Source: Roseiarcus sp963748545
GTDB taxonomy: Bacteria; Pseudomonadota; Alphaproteobacteria; Rhizobiales; Beijerinckiaceae
Direction: 5' to 3'
Length of the DNA stretch: 64,000 nt
Assembly (NCBI GenBank): GCA_963748545.1
Contig: CAVVJO010000031.1
Span: 248,001-312,000, forward strand
The position numbers were made by a program, and so were the translations under genes. Below are positions 60,977 through 64,000 of the stretch, in pieces (the first letter of the stretch is position 1; each line of letters starts with the position of its first letter). The notes beneath the pieces are model-generated. The model had not been told where the DNA came from and ran no database searches. It saw only the letters and a list, made by a program, of their open reading frames with translations.

Positions 60977-61852
60977 ATGAGCGAACCCCTTCACCTCGAT
61001 AAAGTCTCCGGCCAGACGACCACCGGACACGAGTGGGACGGCATCCGCGAGCTGAACACGCCGCTGCCGCGCTGGTGGCTGTGGCTGTTCTACATCTGCA
61101 TCGCCTTTGCGTTCGTCTACTGGATCTTCTACCCGGCATGGCCGCTCGCCAGCAGCTTCACGACCGGCGTCTTGGGCCATACCAACCGTGCGGCGGTGCT
61201 GCAGGACATCGCCTTCAGCCAGCAGGTGCGCAGGGAGATGTCGGCGGGCCTGGAAAAGGCGAGCCTGACGGATATCGCCGCCGACCCCAAGATGCTCGAG
61301 CTCGCGCTTGCGCAGGGCAAGGCGGCGTTTGGCGATAATTGCACGCCGTGCCACGGTTCGGGCGGACAAGGCCAGAAAGGCTATCCCAACCTGACCGCCG
61401 GGCGCTGGCTCTGGGGCGGAACGCTGGACCAGATCCAAACGACGATCACGCACGGCATCCGCGCGCCGGACGATTCGGACACGCACGCCAGCGCGATGCC
61501 GGCGTTCGGCAAGGATGGCATCCTCAAGGCCGACGAAATCCGCCAGGTCGCCAATTACGTGCGCACCCTCGACGGCCTCGAGCCGGAGGCGGGCGTCGAC
61601 GTCGCCGCCGGCAAGAAAATCTTTGCCGACAACTGCGTGGCTTGCCATGGCGAGGACGGCAAGGGTAATCTCGACATGGGCTCCGCCAACCTGACCACCA
61701 AGGTCTGGCTGTACGGCAACGACATCAACGATCTCATCTACACCATCACCAACGCCCGCAACTCGACAATGCCGGCGTGGGGGAAGCGACTCGATCCGGA
61801 GACGATCAAGTCGCTGGCCGTCTATGTCCACAGCCTTGGCGGCGGCAAGTAG
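60977..61852 (+). CDS. ccoP: cbb3 oxidase subunit III (dihaem)
   Basis: A 291-residue dihaem cytochrome c. N-terminal HEWDGIRELNTPLPRWWLWL leads into a span (about 35-55), a CcoP hallmark. Haem sites CTPCH and CVACH are present with axial Met in AMPAFGKDG and STMPAWGKRL. Takes electrons from the c-type cytochromes. Overlaps the ccoG start by 29 bases if the ATG at 61824 is used. Confidence 0.97.
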   Translation: MSEPLHLDKVSGQTTTGHEWDGIRELNTPLPRWWLWLFYICIAFAFVYWIFYPAWPLASSFTTGVLGHTNRAAVLQDIAFSQQVRREMSAGLEKASLTDIAADPKMLELALAQGKAAFGDNCTPCHGSGGQGQKGYPNLTAGRWLWGGTLDQIQTTITHGIRAPDDSDTHASAMPAFGKDGILKADEIRQVANYVRTLDGLEPEAGVDVAAGKKIFADNCVACHGEDGKGNLDMGSANLTTKVWLYGNDINDLIYTITNARNSTMPAWGKRLDPETIKSLAVYVHSLGGGK

Positions 61853-63323
61853 ATCGGAAGAGGACGGAACTGACATCGTGACGATAGCCGAGGAGGCCTA
61901 CGACGACGGTCCATTGTACGAAGCGGCCAAGAAAGTCTACCCGCAGCGGGTTTGGGGGACTTACCGTCGCATCAAATGGATCGTGTTGTGGGTCGCCCTC
62001 GGCGTCTACTACGTTCTGCCGTTCATCCGCTGGAACCGCGGACCGAACCTGCCTGACCAGGCGGTCCTCCTCGATATCGCCCATTCGCGCTTCTATTTCT
62101 TCTTCATCCAGATCTGGCCGCAAGAGGTCTACTACTTTACCGGCCTCCTAATCCTAGCGGCGCTGATCCTGTTCCTGTCCAACGCGCTGTACGGCCGCGT
62201 CTGGTGCGGCTACGCCTGTCCGCAAACGGTCTGGACCGATCTTTATCTCTGGGTCGAACGCCGGATCGAAGGGGACCGGCGCGAACGGATAAGACTCGAC
62301 GCCGAGCCCTGGACGACAGAGAAGATCACCAAGCGCGTCGCCAAGCACGCGATCTGGCTCCTGATCGCACTCGCGACCGGCGGCGCCGCGATGCTCTACT
62401 TCGTCGACGCGCCGACGCTGATGAGACAATTCTTCACCCTTCAGGCCCCGGCGCTTGCTTATGTCTGGGCGGGGATCCTGACCCTCACGACCTATTCGCT
62501 CGCCGGCCACATGCGCGAGCAGGTCTGCCTCTATATGTGCCCGTGGCCGCGCATCCAGGCCGCGCTGACCGACAACGAGGCGCTGAACGTCACCTACCGG
62601 CTCGATCGGGGCGAGCCGCGCATGTCGTTGAAGGACGCCGCCAAGGCCCACGCGCATGGTCAGGCCGCGGGCGACTGCGTCGACTGCCTGCAGTGCGTCG
62701 CCGTCTGCCCGACCGGCGTCGACATTCGCAAGGGCCCGCAGCTCGGCTGCATCAACTGCGGCCTGTGCATCGACGCCTGCGACGCGGTGATGACCAAGAT
62801 TCACCGCCCGGTCCGGCTCATCGCCTTCGACAACGACGACAATCGCGAACGGCGCCTGCGCGGCGAGCCGAACGCTTTCCACCCGATCCGTCCACGCACG
62901 ATCATGTACGCGGCGCTGATCGCGCTCACCGCGGGCATCATGCTCTATGTGCTCACGACGCGGTCGAATTCGCACTTGAGCGTGCTGCACGTGCGCGCGC
63001 CGCTGTTCACCGAGACCGCGGAGGGCGGCATTCGCAACGGCTATACGCTGCGCTTCGCCAACAAGCTCTCCGATCCCGAGGATTTCGTGCTCGAGGTCAG
63101 CGGCCTTCCCGGAACGACGCTCAGCAGCGTGGTCGCGAAGCCGCTTTCCGACGGACGCCTCGGCGTCCGCGTCGATCCGGATTCGACGATGGAAGTCCCG
63201 GTCTATGTGACGACGGCGCCGGACGTGAAGCTCACGGGATCGTCGACGCCGATCACCTTCACCGCGGTCGACCCGAAAACGGGCGAGCGCAATGTCGTGG
63301 TCGATCACTTCTTCGGACCGTGA
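61824..63323 (+). CDS. ccoG: Cytochrome oxidase accessory protein CcoG (FixG/RdxA)
   Basis: A 499-residue membrane ferredoxin-like protein needed for cbb3 copper insertion. Spans are near residues 60, 100, 190 and 365. GYACPQTVW and the two [4Fe-4S] motifs CVDCLQCVAVCPTGVD and CINCGLCIDACD are present; the C-terminal periplasmic domain is FixG-type. The start may instead be GTG at 61878, which removes the overlap with ccoP. Confidence 0.95.
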   Translation: MSTALAAASRSEEDGTDIVTIAEEAYDDGPLYEAAKKVYPQRVWGTYRRIKWIVLWVALGVYYVLPFIRWNRGPNLPDQAVLLDIAHSRFYFFFIQIWPQEVYYFTGLLILAALILFLSNALYGRVWCGYACPQTVWTDLYLWVERRIEGDRRERIRLDAEPWTTEKITKRVAKHAIWLLIALATGGAAMLYFVDAPTLMRQFFTLQAPALAYVWAGILTLTTYSLAGHMREQVCLYMCPWPRIQAALTDNEALNVTYRLDRGEPRMSLKDAAKAHAHGQAAGDCVDCLQCVAVCPTGVDIRKGPQLGCINCGLCIDACDAVMTKIHRPVRLIAFDNDDNRERRLRGEPNAFHPIRPRTIMYAALIALTAGIMLYVLTTRSNSHLSVLHVRAPLFTETAEGGIRNGYTLRFANKLSDPEDFVLEVSGLPGTTLSSVVAKPLSDGRLGVRVDPDSTMEVPVYVTTAPDVKLTGSSTPITFTAVDPKTGERNVVVDHFFGP

Positions 63324-63406
63324 TCGGTCGGGTTGAAAAGATGGAGCGGTTTGAGGGCGCGGGGGGAGGGCGCATCGTGGCGCCAAAGCGTGGAGAGAGG
63401 CATCTC

Positions 63407-63898
63407 GTGTCTGAACACTTTACAGGACGCCACGTTCTCATGTGGCTCGGCGGCTTCTTCCTGGTGATGTTCGCCGCCAACGGCGCGCTGATCTATTTCG
63501 CGCTGCATACGCTGCACGGCGAGCAGATGGAGAACTCCTACGACGCCAGCCAGGCGTTCAACAGGCGCATCGCCGCGGCGCGGGCGCAGGATGAACGCGG
63601 CTGGAAAGCGGACGTCCTGACCCGGGCCGAGGGCGCCGGCGAGCGGGTCATGGTCGAGTTCCACGACAAGTCCGGCGCGCCGATCTCGGACCTCGCCGTG
63701 ACGGCCCGGTTCGAGCATCCCTTCGACGCGGCGTTGGACCGCGCTATCTCCCTCGTGTCCGACGGCGGCAATTATGAAGGGGTCGCGACTCCTCTCGGCC
63801 ATGGCCGCTGGACTTTGATCATCGAAGGGAGCCGCGGCGCCGAGCAGATGTTCCGCAGCGAGAACAAGGTTACGGTCACGGACACCGCTTCGGATTAG
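63407..63898 (+). CDS. ccoH: cbb3 assembly protein FixH/CcoH
   Basis: A 163-residue protein with one N-terminal span (HVLMWLGGFFLVMFAANGAL) and a periplasmic FixH domain (AEGAGERVMVEFHDKSGAPI, ATPLGHGRWTLIIEG). Start taken as GTG at 63407 because GAGAGAGG precedes it; an ATG at 63341 would add 22 residues without coding character. Needed for stable assembly of the oxidase together with CcoI. Confidence 0.92.
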   Translation: MSEHFTGRHVLMWLGGFFLVMFAANGALIYFALHTLHGEQMENSYDASQAFNRRIAAARAQDERGWKADVLTRAEGAGERVMVEFHDKSGAPISDLAVTARFEHPFDAALDRAISLVSDGGNYEGVATPLGHGRWTLIIEGSRGAEQMFRSENKVTVTDTASD

Positions 63899-63911
63899 GA
63901 AACGCGCCCTG

Positions 63912-64000
63912 ATGGAAGCGCCGGACCTCTCCCATTTCGTGCGCCATCCTTCCGACGGCGTGGCGGCGATGGACCTGGTGGTTAACGGCGTCTACTGCGG
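63912..64000 (+). CDS. ccoI: Copper-transporting P-type ATPase CcoI (FixI), 5-prime part
   Basis: Only the first 29 codons are inside the window. They read MEAPDLSHFVRHPSDGVAAM, then DLVVNGVYC at the very end, which is the start of the heavy-metal-binding domain of FixI (family pattern VxGxxCAxC). It follows ccoH by 13 bases, as in all ccoGHIS clusters, so the call rests largely on position. It supplies copper to the cbb3 oxidase. Confidence 0.8.
   Translation, partial: MEAPDLSHFVRHPSDGVAAMDLVVNGVYC

Overview
The window is a GC-rich chromosomal segment from an alphaproteobacterium, most likely of the order Hyphomicrobiales (Rhizobiales). The case rests on high GC and GC-rich third codon positions, cytochrome c2-like and cbb3 oxidase genes with a FixK-type regulator, an acnA/ccmA divergent pair, a RutR-type pyrimidine locus, a PEPxxWA-type sorting tail and dispersed palindromic repeats of the rhizobial mosaic-element kind. 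The genus cannot be fixed from sequence alone.

Layout. 0.1-4.0 kb: a small secreted protein and two divergent phosphohexomutases (glmM, pgm). 4.0-6.1 kb: a PEP-CTERM-like protein and a LuxR-type regulator. 6.4-13.2 kb: an SDR gene remnant, a GH13 alpha-glucosidase and a divergent L-rhamnose locus (aldolase-dehydrogenase fusion; rhaA-rhaD-rhaM). 13.3-17.3 kb: two tRNAs, accA, a DJ-1-like periplasmic protein, mannonate dehydratase and a cold-shock gene. 17.5-24.9 kb: a pyrimidine/hydantoin operon (TetR regulator with a clear operator, amidohydrolase, dihydropyrimidinase, four-gene ABC importer). 25-31 kb: small stress-type proteins, a YjbQ protein, an AI-2E permease and katG. 31-41 kb: an MFS porter, ccmB and ccmA separated by an inserted DUF559 gene bracketed by palindromic repeats, acnA, then a 2.3-kb tandem array that repeats the last 42 bases of acnA and contains two further DUF559 genes. 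41-50 kb: a TDT transporter with a LysR regulator, trpF-trpB, a cytochrome c, a ModE-like regulator, a FolP-FolK fusion, a dipeptidase, and a cNMP/CBS/DUF294 protein with its exonuclease partner. 50-57 kb: pitA, purF, cvpA, radA. 57-64 kb: a Crp/FNR regulator and ccoNOQPGHI, cut by the window end.

How it works together. The catabolic loci (rhamnose, alpha-glucosides, mannonate, pyrimidines) suggest a heterotroph using plant-derived sugars and nucleobases. The cbb3 operon points to microaerobic respiration and katG to peroxide defence.

Two things stand out. First, palindromic repeats and DUF559 (Vsr/PD-(D/E)XK-like) nuclease genes occur together three times, once splitting the ccm operon and twice inside the array that copies the acnA 3-prime end. 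This is the best candidate for an undescribed element. Second, at least nine single-base frame shifts lie in otherwise well-conserved genes (glmM, the importer binding protein, the amidohydrolase, katG twice, acnA, pitA, a small open frame, radA). Several are in homopolymers, which argues for sequence error rather than gene decay and should be settled before any gene is called broken.
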